64,000 nucleotides of DNA from JACJWR01 sp964627505 (GTDB lineage: Bacteria; Actinomycetota; Actinomycetes; S36-B12; UBA10799): positions 6,576-70,575 of the forward strand of contig CAZVKB010000003.1 in NCBI GenBank assembly GCA_964627505.1, written 5' to 3'. The notes beneath the pieces were generated by a model, which saw only the letters and a program-made list of their open reading frames with translations, was not told where the DNA came from and ran no database searches. How positions within the stretch are numbered: position 1 is the stretch's first letter; every line of letters begins with the position of its first letter. Shown here in pieces: positions 43,596 through 52,999 of the stretch. Both the position numbers and the translations under genes were made by a program.

Positions 43596-43761
43596 CACGT
43601 GCTCTCCTGTTCGTTGCGAACCATGGCTCGCCAAGTTTGTTCCGGCACCCGCTGCGCAGCCGCCACCCCGCTAACCTACCCATCTGCGGGATGGTGCGGA
43701 AATGCAGCCGAACCGGTGATGTCAGCAATGCGTTCAATCCACCTTGACGGCATCGTCGCAC

Positions 43762-43767
43762 TAGCCT
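43762..43767 (+). promoter_or_regulatory. -10 box of a leaderless promoter for glutamate dehydrogenase
   Basis: TAGCCT, six bases, then the GTG at 43774. A TTGACG at 43744 is too close to act as the -35. Confidence 0.5.
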
Positions 43768-43773
43768 GTGACC

Positions 43774-46700
43774 GTGAGCACTGAAGACACGCCCTTGTCG
43801 GCTGATCCCGTCGTCAACGACCTCCTCGAGCGCGGCATCGAGCAAGCTGAGTCAGGTCATCCGCCCCGCAATCGACAAGCGCTATCCGATCTTGCGCGTG
43901 ACTATTTCCTGCATGTCGATCCGGCGGATCTGATCGAGTCGGACCCCAGCGACCTCATCGGCATGGTCACCAGCCATCGCCGTTTGGCCAGGGTTCGGCA
44001 GCCCGGCGAAACCAAGGTGTCGGTCTTCACGCCCACCGTCAACGCCAACGGGTGGACGTGCGGCCACACCGTGGTGCAAGTGGTCACCGACGATATGCCG
44101 TTTGTGGTGGATTCGATCTGTTTGGCGCTCACTGGTTCCGGCCATGATCTGCACCTGATCATCCACCCGCAGATGGTGGTGGTTCGAGACGAATCCGGAG
44201 AACTCACAGACATCGTCGGACAACTCGCGTTGGAGGGCCAGGATGAGTGGCCGGCCGGCGCGCAAGTGGAGTCCTGGGTGCTGGTGGAGATCAACCGGGA
44301 AAGCGCCCAGCCAGACCTCGACGCAGTGGACGAAGCCGTCACCCGCGCGCTCACCGATGTCCGGGCGTCCGTGGAGGACTGGAAAGTCATGCACGAACGA
44401 GCAGTGGAGCTAGCTGCCGAACTGCGCACGCATCCGCCGGCCACCGTGCCCGCAACCGACGTGGCGGAAGCGGCCGAGTTCATCGATTGGCTCGCCGACA
44501 ACAACTTCACGTTCCTCGGTTACCGCGAATACGACCTGCTCGATGGAGGCGAAACGTTGGCCCCGATCGCGGGCACATCGCTGGGGATCATGCGGGAAGC
44601 CCCGGCGTTGTCGCTGTCGTTTTCCAAGTTGCCAGCAGAAGTACGCCGCAAGGCCAGTGAACCCCGGGTGCTTGTGCTGACCAAAGCCAACAGCCGCTCC
44701 ACCGTGCACCGCAGCACCTACCTGGACTACGTGGGCGTCAAGCGCTTCGATGCCGATGGTGCGGTGACCGGCGAACGGCGTTTCCTGGGCCTGTACACCG
44801 GTGCCGCGTATGCCCAATCCGTGCACCACATTCCGGTGTTGCGCCAACTCGAGCAGGACGTTCTGGAGCGCGCCGGCGTGGACCCGAGTTCGCACCGCGG
44901 CAAGGACTTGCTGCACTTCATCGAGACCTACCCGCGCGACGACCTGTTCCAGGTGACCTCGGACTACCTGTACGAGACCGGGATGTCCGTGCTCGGCATG
45001 CAGGAGCGGCGGATGGTGCGGGTGTATGTCCGCGAGGATGCCTACGGCCGGTTCTTCTCGGTGCTGGTCTACCTGCCGCGCGACCGCTACACCACTACGG
45101 TGCGGTTGTCGATTCAGTCGATCCTGATGGAGATGCTCCACGGGGTGAACGTCGATTACATGACCAGCGTGAGTGAGTCGTTACTCGCCCGTCTGGCGTT
45201 CATCATCCGGGTGGATCCGACCGAGTCGATGGTGGATGTGGACTTGGAGGCGCTGCAAACGCGGGTGCGGGCGGCCGTGCGCAGTTGGGACGATGACTTC
45301 GCTGACGCCCTGGTTTCCGAAGTCGGCGAAGAGCAGGCTGCGACGATGCGTTCGTATGCGGCTGGTTTCCCGGATGCGTATCGCGAGGTGTATTCGCCGC
45401 GTGGTGCGGTGGCAGATGTGCGCACCTGGGAGAGCCTGCCCGACGAGGACGGCTTGGCGGTGTCGCTCTACGAACCGCTGGATCCGGAGGCCGGCGAGCG
45501 CAGGTTCAAGGTGTTTCGCACTGGCACCCCGGTGACGTTGCTGGAAGTGCTGCCGATCTTGGCGTCACTGGACGTGCAGGTGGTCGATGAGCACCCGTTC
45601 GCCGTGCCCCGGCCGGGTCGCAGCACCGCCTATGTGTACGACTTCGGTCTGAATCTGCGCAAGTTCGATTCGATCCCCGACGTGGAGTCCTTGCCGCAGC
45701 GCTTCTCGGACTCGTTTGTGGCCGCATTCACCGGCGAACGGGAACCAGACCTCACTTTGGGGTTGGTGACGCGCACCGGGTTGACGTGGCGCCAATCCAC
45801 CTATGTGCAGGCGTGGGTGCACTATGCCCGGCAGATCGGCTCGCCGTTCAGCTACCGCTCGTTCGCCGAAACGTTGATCGGGCACCCGGACATCGTGACC
45901 TTGCTGATCGAATTGTTCGAGACCCGGCACGACCCGGACCGCAATGTGGATCGAGTGGGGCACGCGCTGGCCCTCGACGAAGCCATCAGCGCGCAGCTGG
46001 ACCAAGTCGCGAGCCTGGACAACGACCGGATCCTGCGGCAGATCATCGGGATTGTGTCGGCGATTCTGCGCACCAACGCTTTCCAGGTGCACAAGGACGG
46101 CTCGCTTAAGCGGTGGTTGTCGTTCAAACTCGACCCACGCGCCATCGCCGGGATGCCCGAGCCGCGGCCCAAGTACGAAATCTTCGTGTTCTCTCCGGAC
46201 ACCTCGGGTGTGCACCTGCGGTTCGGCGATGTGGCCCGCGGCGGGTTGCGCTGGAGTGACCGGCGCGACGACTTCCGCACCGAGGTGCTCGGTCTGGTAA
46301 AAGCCCAGGAAGTCAAGAACGCGGTGATCGTGCCGGTGGGTTCCAAAGGCGGTTTCGTCGTCAAGAACCCGATCGACGGCGGCACCAGAGAAGATCTGCT
46401 GGCGCAGGGCAAGATGTGCTACACGCAGTTCATCAGCGGTTTGCTCGACATCACCGACAACCGGGTGCAGGGCGAAGTCGTGCCGCCGCCCCGTACGGTG
46501 CGCTGGGACGGCGACGACCCGTATCTGGTGGTGGCTGCAGACAAAGGCACCGCGACGTTCTCGGACCTGGCCAACTCGATCTCGGCGCACTATGGCTTCT
46601 GGCTCGGCGATGCTTTCGCGTCCGGGGGTTCTGAAGGGTACGACCACAAGGCCATGGGCATCACCGCCCGCGGTGCGTGGGAATCGGTGAAGCGGCACTT

Positions 46701-48654
46701 CCGGGAACTCGGCGTCAATGTGCAGACCGAGCCGTTCACCGTTGTCGGCGTCGGCGACATGAGCGGCGATGTGTTCGGCAACGGAATGCTGCTTAGCGAG
46801 CAGATCAAACTGGTGGCGGCCTTCGATCACCGCCACATCTTCCTCGATCCAGACCCGGACCCAGCGGCGTCGTTCGCCGAGCGGGCGCGGATGTTCGCGT
46901 TGCCCCGGTCAAGTTGGGCCGACTACGACACCTCGCTGATTTCACCCGGCGGCGGCGTGTACGCGCGCACCGAGAAGTCAGTGCCGATCAGCGCTCGGAT
47001 GCGGGAGGTGTTGGGTCTCGCTGATGGCATCAAACGTTTGAGCCCCCCGGAACTGCTGCGTGCGATTCTCCTGGCGCCGGTGGATCTGCTGTGGAACGGT
47101 GGCATCGGCACCTACGTGAAGGCTTCCTCCGAGACTGATCTGGATGTGGGCGACAAGGCCAATGACGCGATCCGGGTGGACGGCCGGGACCTACGGGTGC
47201 GTGTGGTGGGTGAGGGCGGCAATCTCGGACTCACCCAACGCGGACGCATCGAGGCAGCTCGCAACGGCGTGCTGCTGAATACCGACGCGGTGGACAACTC
47301 CGCAGGGGTGGACTGCTCCGACCATGAGGTCAACATCAAAATTGCGCTGGACTCGGTGGTGGCCGCCGGCGATCTCACGCTCAAACAGCGCAACGCTTTG
47401 CTGGCGAGCATGACCGATGAGGTCGCCGAACTCGTGCTGCGGGACAACTACGAACAAAACGTGCTGCTGGGCAATGCGCGCGCCCAGGACGTCCTCATGC
47501 TGCCGGTGCACATGCGGCTGATGCGGTGGCTGGAGTCGGCCGGTGACCTCGACCGGGCGCTGGAGTATCTGCCCTCCGACGACGCCATCGAAGAACTCCG
47601 CGCCGCGGGTCTCGGGCTGACCTCGCCGGAATTCTGCACGTTGATGGCCTACGCCAAGATTTCCCTGACCAGCGGGCTCAACGCCTCCGATGTGGATCAA
47701 GACCCTTACTATTCGCGGCTGTTGGAGTCTTACTTCCCCGAGCCGATGCGCGCCCAACACATGGCCGTGCTGGAAGCCCACCCCCTGCGCAAGCAGATCG
47801 TCTCGACGATGTTGGCTAACGGCATCATCAACCGTGGCGGGATCACGTTCGTTTTCCGGGCCTATGAAGAAACCGGCGCCTCTGCGCCGGAGGTGGCGCG
47901 GGCATTCTCGGTCGCGCGGGCGGTGTTTGACCTGGACCGGTACTGGGCTGACGTCGCAGCGCTGGACAACCTGGCGCCCACTGTGGCGCAAGCGCAACTC
48001 AACCTGGAGATCCGGCGACTGCTCGACCGGGCCACGAGGTGGTTCCTCACCACTCGCGGCGGACGGCTGGATGTGGCCAAGGAGATCGACCGGTTCGCCG
48101 CGCCTGTACAAGCGCTCATGCCGCGGGTGCCGGAGTTGCTCGTGGGCATCGAAGCCGAACGGTTGGCCGACCGGACGCAGGACTTCGTGGACCTCGGTGC
48201 ACCCGAAGATCTGGCCAACTCGGTGGCCAGTCTGTTGGACGTCTTCTCACTGTTGGACATCGTGCAGGTCGCCAGTCGGCACCAGGCGGATGCGGAAACG
48301 GTGGCGCGGATCTACTTCGCGCTCAGCGAGCGGTTCGGGATCGACCGACTGCTGGCCGCCATCACGCAACTGCCCCGCAGCGACCGTTGGGATGCGCTGG
48401 CCCGCTCCTCTCTGCGCAGCGACTTGTATGGGGCGATCGCCGGCCTGACCGCCCGCGTCATGCGGGTGGCGCCGGATGGCACCGATCCCTTCGAGCGGAT
48501 TGCTTTGTGGGAGGCCAGCAACACGGAGGGTCAGGCGCGGGCGCGTTCCACGTTGACCGAGATCGCAGAGAGCAGCACGCCCACCTTGGCCACCATCTCG
48601 GTGGCGCTGCGGGTGATCCGCACACTGGTCTACCAGGGGTCCGCCGACGAGTGA
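43774..48654 (+). CDS. Large NAD-specific glutamate dehydrogenase
   Basis: A 1626-residue enzyme of the very large (about 180 kDa) bacterial glutamate dehydrogenase class. It oxidises glutamate to 2-oxoglutarate and ammonia with NAD. The N-terminal half has ACT-like regulatory segments. The catalytic half shows DVARGGLRWSDRRDDFRTEV, VPVGSKGGFVV with the substrate lysine, and GGIGTYVKASSETDLDVGDKANDAIRV near the dinucleotide-binding part. The length agrees with the family. The start follows from the -10 box. It probably works with pruA in amino acid catabolism. Confidence 0.95.
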   Translation: MSTEDTPLSADPVVNDLLERGIEQAESGHPPRNRQALSDLARDYFLHVDPADLIESDPSDLIGMVTSHRRLARVRQPGETKVSVFTPTVNANGWTCGHTVVQVVTDDMPFVVDSICLALTGSGHDLHLIIHPQMVVVRDESGELTDIVGQLALEGQDEWPAGAQVESWVLVEINRESAQPDLDAVDEAVTRALTDVRASVEDWKVMHERAVELAAELRTHPPATVPATDVAEAAEFIDWLADNNFTFLGYREYDLLDGGETLAPIAGTSLGIMREAPALSLSFSKLPAEVRRKASEPRVLVLTKANSRSTVHRSTYLDYVGVKRFDADGAVTGERRFLGLYTGAAYAQSVHHIPVLRQLEQDVLERAGVDPSSHRGKDLLHFIETYPRDDLFQVTSDYLYETGMSVLGMQERRMVRVYVREDAYGRFFSVLVYLPRDRYTTTVRLSIQSILMEMLHGVNVDYMTSVSESLLARLAFIIRVDPTESMVDVDLEALQTRVRAAVRSWDDDFADALVSEVGEEQAATMRSYAAGFPDAYREVYSPRGAVADVRTWESLPDEDGLAVSLYEPLDPEAGERRFKVFRTGTPVTLLEVLPILASLDVQVVDEHPFAVPRPGRSTAYVYDFGLNLRKFDSIPDVESLPQRFSDSFVAAFTGEREPDLTLGLVTRTGLTWRQSTYVQAWVHYARQIGSPFSYRSFAETLIGHPDIVTLLIELFETRHDPDRNVDRVGHALALDEAISAQLDQVASLDNDRILRQIIGIVSAILRTNAFQVHKDGSLKRWLSFKLDPRAIAGMPEPRPKYEIFVFSPDTSGVHLRFGDVARGGLRWSDRRDDFRTEVLGLVKAQEVKNAVIVPVGSKGGFVVKNPIDGGTREDLLAQGKMCYTQFISGLLDITDNRVQGEVVPPPRTVRWDGDDPYLVVAADKGTATFSDLANSISAHYGFWLGDAFASGGSEGYDHKAMGITARGAWESVKRHFRELGVNVQTEPFTVVGVGDMSGDVFGNGMLLSEQIKLVAAFDHRHIFLDPDPDPAASFAERARMFALPRSSWADYDTSLISPGGGVYARTEKSVPISARMREVLGLADGIKRLSPPELLRAILLAPVDLLWNGGIGTYVKASSETDLDVGDKANDAIRVDGRDLRVRVVGEGGNLGLTQRGRIEAARNGVLLNTDAVDNSAGVDCSDHEVNIKIALDSVVAAGDLTLKQRNALLASMTDEVAELVLRDNYEQNVLLGNARAQDVLMLPVHMRLMRWLESAGDLDRALEYLPSDDAIEELRAAGLGLTSPEFCTLMAYAKISLTSGLNASDVDQDPYYSRLLESYFPEPMRAQHMAVLEAHPLRKQIVSTMLANGIINRGGITFVFRAYEETGASAPEVARAFSVARAVFDLDRYWADVAALDNLAPTVAQAQLNLEIRRLLDRATRWFLTTRGGRLDVAKEIDRFAAPVQALMPRVPELLVGIEAERLADRTQDFVDLGAPEDLANSVASLLDVFSLLDIVQVASRHQADAETVARIYFALSERFGIDRLLAAITQLPRSDRWDALARSSLRSDLYGAIAGLTARVMRVAPDGTDPFERIALWEASNTEGQARARSTLTEIAESSTPTLATISVALRVIRTLVYQGSADE

Positions 48655-48682
48655 GGGCTGCGGAGCCTGAGCCGGGTTCCAT

Positions 48683-48688
48683 TAGGCT
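48683..48688 (+). promoter_or_regulatory. -10 box of a leaderless promoter for prfB
   Basis: TAGGCT, seven bases, then the GTG at 48696. Confidence 0.45.
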
Positions 48689-48695
48689 GCACGGT

Positions 48696-49796
48696 GTGGA
48701 TGCCGAACGCAGCGCTGAGATTGAGGAACTGACCGCCACTGTGGCCGGGATCGAGTCGGTGTTGGACGTCCCGGCCATGCTGGAGCAGGTGGCTGCTTTG
48801 GAAGCCGAGGCCTCGGTGCCCGACCTGTGGGACGACCAGGCGCATGCCCAAGCCGTCACGAGCAAACTCTCGGCTCTGCAATCCGAAGTGCGCCGAGTGG
48901 AGACGCTGAGCACGCGCATGTCAGACCTGCCGCTGCTCTTCGAGCTCGCCGAGGCCGAAGACGATGCCGAAGCGTTGGCCGAAGCGGAGGCAGAGTTCGT
49001 GGCCTTGCGGCGTGACGTCAGCGCAATGGAAGTGCGCACCCTGCTGTCGGGAGAGTACGACGAACGCGACGCCCTGGTGTCCATTCGTTCGGGCGCCGGT
49101 GGGGTGGATGCGGCGGACTGGGCGGAGATGCTGCTGCGGATGTACACCCGCTACTGCGAGCGCCGCGGCTGGCCGGTGGAGGTTTACGACACCTCCTACG
49201 CCGAAGAGGCCGGGCTGAAGTCCGCGACGTTCAAAGTCTCCGCGCCCTACGCCTACGGCACGTTATCGGTGGAGCAGGGAACGCATCGGCTGGTGCGGAT
49301 TTCGCCGTTCGACAACCAAGGTCGGCGCCAAACCTCGTTCGCCGAAGTCGAAGTGATCCCGGTGGTGGCGCAGGCGGAGTCGATGGAGATCCCCGACGAC
49401 GAGTTGCGTGTGGATGTCTATCGGTCCTCGGGCCCAGGGGGACAGGGTGTGAACACCACGGACTCTGCGGTGCGCCTGACCCACCTGCCCACCGGCATCG
49501 TGGTGTCGTGCCAGAACGAGCGTTCGCAGTTGCAGAACAAGGCCACAGCCATGGCTGTGTTGCAGGCAAAGTTGCTCGAATTGCGCCGGCAGGAACAGCA
49601 AGCAAAACTCGACGCGCTCAAGGGGGATACCGCGGGGTCGTGGGGCAACCAGATGCGCTCGTATGTGCTGCACCCCTACCAGATGGTGAAAGACTTGCGC
49701 ACCGAACAGGAGACCGGCAACGTCTCTTCGGTGCTCGATGGGGAGCTCGACGATTTCATTGAGGCGGGCATCCGCTGGCGCCGCGCACAGGCGTAA
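48696..49796 (+). CDS. prfB: Peptide chain release factor 2
   Basis: RF2, 366 residues, reads UGA and UAA and releases the finished chain. The stop-codon-reading tripeptide SPF is at residues 203-205 (RISPFDNQG) and the catalytic GGQ at 248-250 (SSGPGGQGVNTTDSAVR). The frame is continuous from the N-terminus, with no in-frame UGA and no programmed frameshift of the enterobacterial kind. It starts with GTG at 48696. It heads the conserved actinobacterial series prfB - ftsE - ftsX - smpB. Confidence 0.96.
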   Translation: MDAERSAEIEELTATVAGIESVLDVPAMLEQVAALEAEASVPDLWDDQAHAQAVTSKLSALQSEVRRVETLSTRMSDLPLLFELAEAEDDAEALAEAEAEFVALRRDVSAMEVRTLLSGEYDERDALVSIRSGAGGVDAADWAEMLLRMYTRYCERRGWPVEVYDTSYAEEAGLKSATFKVSAPYAYGTLSVEQGTHRLVRISPFDNQGRRQTSFAEVEVIPVVAQAESMEIPDDELRVDVYRSSGPGGQGVNTTDSAVRLTHLPTGIVVSCQNERSQLQNKATAMAVLQAKLLELRRQEQQAKLDALKGDTAGSWGNQMRSYVLHPYQMVKDLRTEQETGNVSSVLDGELDDFIEAGIRWRRAQA

Positions 49797-49902
49797 ATCA
49801 GGCCTGCACCTGATGGGCAGTGTGACTTGAGACACGTGGCATCGGGCCGACTTTTTGCCGCCCCGGGCGTGTCGCATCCGGGGCTTGGTGGTGGTGGCCA
49901 CC

Positions 49903-49908
49903 TATCGT
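49903..49908 (+). promoter_or_regulatory. -10 box of a leaderless promoter for ftsE
   Basis: TATCGT, six bases, then an in-frame GTG at 49915. Confidence 0.45.
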
Positions 49909-49914
49909 GACGAG

Positions 49915-50649
49915 GTGCGAGGAGCCCATTCTGAAGTGCGCGTCGACGCCACTGGCGCCGTCGTGCGCTTCGACCAAGTGACGATGCGCTACCGGCAGCA
50001 GGTGACGCCGGCGCTGCTCGACGTCTCGTGCAGCATTGAGCCGGGTGAGTTCGTCTTTTTGGTGGGTCCCTCCGGCTCGGGCAAGTCCACATTCCTGCGG
50101 TTGGTGCTGCGGGAAGACAAGGCTTCAGCAGGGCAGGTCTTTGTCGAAGGTAAAGATGTTGCCAAGTTGGGGCGCTGGCGGATTCCGCGCCTGCGACGTC
50201 GCATCGGCACAGTTTTCCAGGATTTTCGGCTGCTTCCCAATAAGAGCGTGTCGGAAAACGTGGCATTTGCACTCGAAGTGATCGGCCGTCCCAAGTCCTA
50301 CATTCGCGAGGCTGTGCCGGACACCTTGGAACTGGTGGGTTTGGCCGACAAAGCCAGCCGTCGCCCCAATGAACTCTCCGGTGGGGAGCAGCAGCGGGTG
50401 GCGATCGCCCGGGCGTTTGTGAACAAGCCCCGGATTCTGATCGCCGATGAGCCCACCGGAAACCTCGACCCCAACACGTCTGTGGGCATCATGCGTTTGC
50501 TGGACCGAATCAACCGCACCGGCACAACTGTGATCATGGCCTCGCACGATGCGGCCATCGTCGACCAGATGCGCAAGCGGGTGGTGGAACTCGACGCAGG
50601 TCGGGTGGTACGCGACCACTCGCGCGGCGTCTACGGAAGTTACCGGTAG
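49915..50649 (+). CDS. ftsE: Cell-division ABC transporter ATPase FtsE
   Basis: FtsE, the ATPase that with FtsX regulates peptidoglycan hydrolysis at the septum. Walker A is GPSGSGKST, the Q-loop VFQDFRLLPNKSV, the signature NELSGGEQQRVAIARAFV, Walker B ILIADEPTGNLD, and the H-loop ASHDAAIVD. From the GTG at 49915, which has a good -10 box, it is 244 residues. A GTG at 49963 would give 228, the usual family length, but has no ribosome site. The first 16 residues may therefore be a short extension. FtsX starts six bases after its stop. Confidence 0.95.
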   Translation: MRGAHSEVRVDATGAVVRFDQVTMRYRQQVTPALLDVSCSIEPGEFVFLVGPSGSGKSTFLRLVLREDKASAGQVFVEGKDVAKLGRWRIPRLRRRIGTVFQDFRLLPNKSVSENVAFALEVIGRPKSYIREAVPDTLELVGLADKASRRPNELSGGEQQRVAIARAFVNKPRILIADEPTGNLDPNTSVGIMRLLDRINRTGTTVIMASHDAAIVDQMRKRVVELDAGRVVRDHSRGVYGSYR

Positions 50650-50655
50650 TCGCGC

Positions 50656-51561
50656 ATGAGATTCCGATTTATCACCCGCGAGGTGTTCACCGGCCTCACG
50701 CGCAACCTGACCATGACCCTGGCGGTCATCTTGACGGTGGCGGTGTCGCTCACGCTGTTCGGCACGGGCTTGCTGGTGCGCGCGCAGGTGAACACCATGA
50801 AGGACTACTGGTACGACAAGGTTGAGGTCTCGATCTTCCTGTGTGGCGCCAACTCGGAAGTGCCGACGTGCGTGGCTGGCGCGGTCACACCGGAACAGCG
50901 CAATGCGATCAAGAAGACGTTGGAGGACTCCCCGCTGGTGGCGGAGCTGTACTACGAGTCTTCGCAAGAGGCGTTCGATCGGTTCAAGGAGCAGTTCAAG
51001 GATTCACCGATCCTGGAGAACGTCACGCCGGCAGCTTTGCCGGAGTCGTTCCGGGTCAAGCTCACCAACCCTGAGGACTATGCGGCTGTGGCCTCCGTGG
51101 TTTCGGAACTGCCCGGCGTGGAACTAGTTCGCGACCAGAAGAAGCTGCTCGACTCGTTCTTCAAGATCCTCAACGGGATGCAGGCGCTGGCGCTCGGGAT
51201 TGCCGCGGCGATGCTGTTGGTGACAGTTTTGCTGATCGCCAACACGATGCGATTGTCGGCGTTCAGTCGACGCCGCGAGACCGGGATCATGAAACTTGTG
51301 GGGGCGAGCAACTACTACATTCGGCTACCGTTCATCCTCGAGGCGATGGTGGCCGCCCTTCTCGGCGGACTGATCGCCACGGGGGCGTTGGCAGCGATCA
51401 AAGTGTTCCTCGTGGACCGGGTGCTGGCACCCACATTCCAATTCACCGCCTTCATCACCTGGACAGATGTGTGGACGATCGCTCCGGTGATGGTCCTCAC
51501 GGGTGTGGTGCTGGCCGCAGTCGCAGCGTATTTCTCCATCCGCCGATTCCTGAAGGTTTGA
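50656..51561 (+). CDS. ftsX: Cell-division protein FtsX
   Basis: FtsX, 301 residues, the membrane partner of FtsE. The first membrane segment (NLTMTLAVILTVAVSLTLFGTGLLV) is followed by a large extracytoplasmic loop of about 130 residues with two cysteines (FLCGANSEVPTCVAG), as in mycobacterial FtsX. Three more C-terminal membrane segments follow. The loop passes the ATPase signal to a peptidoglycan hydrolase or activator outside. The next full-length gene here is an M23 peptidase with a long helical region, its likely partner. Confidence 0.95.
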   Translation: MRFRFITREVFTGLTRNLTMTLAVILTVAVSLTLFGTGLLVRAQVNTMKDYWYDKVEVSIFLCGANSEVPTCVAGAVTPEQRNAIKKTLEDSPLVAELYYESSQEAFDRFKEQFKDSPILENVTPAALPESFRVKLTNPEDYAAVASVVSELPGVELVRDQKKLLDSFFKILNGMQALALGIAAAMLLVTVLLIANTMRLSAFSRRRETGIMKLVGASNYYIRLPFILEAMVAALLGGLIATGALAAIKVFLVDRVLAPTFQFTAFITWTDVWTIAPVMVLTGVVLAAVAAYFSIRRFLKV

Positions 51562-51562
51562 T

Positions 51563-51643
51563 ATGAACACCATCGAAGCATCCGAGTGCACCCATACCCG
51601 ACGAATGATGTCCGCTGTCGCCTCGGCTTGGCGGCAGGCGTGA
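51563..51643 (+). CDS. 26-residue ORF between ftsX and the M23 gene, coupled to the latter
   Basis: From an ATG at 51563, two bases after the ftsX stop, an open frame of 26 codons ends at TGA 51641-51643. GAAGG lies six bases before its ATG. The stop overlaps the GTG of the M23 gene as GTGA, while the M23 start has no ribosome site of its own. This suggests translational coupling. The peptide begins MNTIEASEC, is basic in the middle (THTRR), and shows no family. It may also be a relic of a longer N-terminus. Confidence 0.4.
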   Translation: MNTIEASECTHTRRMMSAVASAWRQA

Positions 51644-52911
51644 GTCGCCGCGGATCGTGGTCGCTGGCGGCGGCCGTTTCGTTGTCTGGGCTGATGTTGG
51701 CCACGCTGTCCCCGATCGGGATCGCGTCGGCCGACGAGATCGACGACCAGATCGACTCCACCGGGTCGCAACTGAACCAGACCGAAGCCAGCGCCAACGA
51801 ACTCAGCGGGGTGCTCGAGGGCGCTTCGGCCGAGGTGGTGGCGGCGCGGGCCGCGCTGCAGGAGGCGCAAGCCCAGTTGCCGGCCGCGCAGGTTGCGCTG
51901 GCGGAGGCGGAGGCGGAGAGCGCCCGGGCGGCGGCGGCAGACGCGAAAGCGGCTGAGGACCTGCGTGCGGCGGAGGCCGAGGTGGCCCGCACGAAGGCGG
52001 AGATCGAGGCGGTGAAGGCGCAGATCGAAGCGCTGAAGGCNNNNNNNNNNNNNNNNNNNNNNNNNNNNNNNNNNNNNNNNNNNNNNNNNNNNNNNNNNNN
52101 NNNNNNNNNNNNNNNNNNNNNNNNNNNNNNNNNNNNNNNNGCGCAGGCGGCGCAGGCGCGGGCCGAGGCGGCCAAGAGTCGCGTGGACCAACTGGTGTCG
52201 CAACGCACCACCGCGTTGGCCACCACGGAAGCGGAGCGGGCGGCAGTTCAGCAGCGTTACGCAGAAGTGGCGGCGGCGCAGGCGGCGCTGAGTGCGCAGT
52301 TGCTGGATTTGCAGGCGGAGAAGGAACGACGGGTGGCGGCAGCCAAGGCGGCGGCGGAAGCGGCGGCCCAAGCGCGCGCGGCGGCGGCCCGCGATGCCTC
52401 CAACGCAGCAGCGCAACAGGCGGCGGCCTCGGCTGAGGCAGCGGCCACGGCAGCGCAGGCATCGGCCGACGAACTAGGTTCGGTGGGCAGTGTGAACTCC
52501 GACGGGTACTTCTGGCCGATCCCAGGAGCCGGCACGGGCGGTCAAGTGGGTCCGCGGGTGCACCCGGTGTACGGCTACGCCTCGTGCCACACGGGAGTGG
52601 ACATCAGCGCCGGCAGCGGTACGCCGATTCGGGCGACGCACTCAGGCACCGTGGTGTCGGCGTCCTACGACAGCGTGTACGGCAACCGCACGGTGATCAA
52701 TCACGGCGACGGCACCTCCAGCATGTATGCCCACCAGTCTTCGTTTGCCGCTTCGCCGGGGCAACGGGTGTCTGCGGGCGATGTCATCGGCTATGTGGGT
52801 TCCACCGGCTACAGCACGGGAGCGCACCTGCACTTCGAGATCCACGTGGGTGGGACGCCGTACAACCCGATGGGTTGGTTCGGCGGGTCGAGTGGCCCAA
52901 TCCGCTGCTAG
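51640..52911 (+). CDS. Secreted coiled-coil M23 (LytM) peptidoglycan hydrolase
   Basis: Residues 1-31 form a signal peptide (SRRGSWSLAAAVSLSGLML, cleavage near ASA-DE). A long Ala/Glu/Gln-rich helical region of coiled-coil type follows and is interrupted by 100 N (52041-52140). The C-terminal M23 domain has HTGVDIS (first zinc His and Asp), the SMYAHQS segment and HLHFE, so all catalytic ligands are present. It resembles EnvC/PcsB-type proteins controlled by FtsEX, but with an apparently active domain. The frame agrees on both sides of the gap, but the real length is unknown. The GTG at 51640 is coupled to the small ORF before it. Confidence 0.88.
   Translation: MSRRGSWSLAAAVSLSGLMLATLSPIGIASADEIDDQIDSTGSQLNQTEASANELSGVLEGASAEVVAARAALQEAQAQLPAAQVALAEAEAESARAAAADAKAAEDLRAAEAEVARTKAEIEAVKAQIEALKXXXXXXXXXXXXXXXXXXXXXXXXXXXXXXXXXXAQAAQARAEAAKSRVDQLVSQRTTALATTEAERAAVQQRYAEVAAAQAALSAQLLDLQAEKERRVAAAKAAAEAAAQARAAAARDASNAAAQQAAASAEAAATAAQASADELGSVGSVNSDGYFWPIPGAGTGGQVGPRVHPVYGYASCHTGVDISAGSGTPIRATHSGTVVSASYDSVYGNRTVINHGDGTSSMYAHQSSFAASPGQRVSAGDVIGYVGSTGYSTGAHLHFEIHVGGTPYNPMGWFGGSSGPIRC
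52041..52140. other. Assembly gap of 100 N inside the M23 gene
   Basis: Exactly 100 N within the low-complexity alanine-rich coiled-coil coding region. Repetitive GC-rich codons probably broke the assembly; the number of missing bases is unknown. Confidence 0.95.
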
Positions 52912-52987
52912 TAGCCGCCCGGCTGTCGGACGGTGCCGTGATGCGGGCGGACGAAGGGACGTGGCGCGGGTCTTGGGCCCCTGGGCG

Positions 52988-52993
52988 TAAGGT
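52988..52993 (+). promoter_or_regulatory. -10 box of a leaderless promoter for smpB
   Basis: TAAGGT, six bases, then the GTG at 53000. Confidence 0.5.
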
Positions 52994-52999
52994 GCTCGG

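Noticed and set aside
43744..43749. TTGACG as -35 of the glutamate dehydrogenase promoter (and the similar TTGACG at 58240 before DUF4268).
   Set aside because: The spacing to the -10 boxes is 12 bases in the first case and nearly zero in the second, far from 16-18.
48660..48800. Programmed frameshift in prfB.
   Set aside because: The reading frame is continuous from the GTG to the stop, with no internal UGA slip site.
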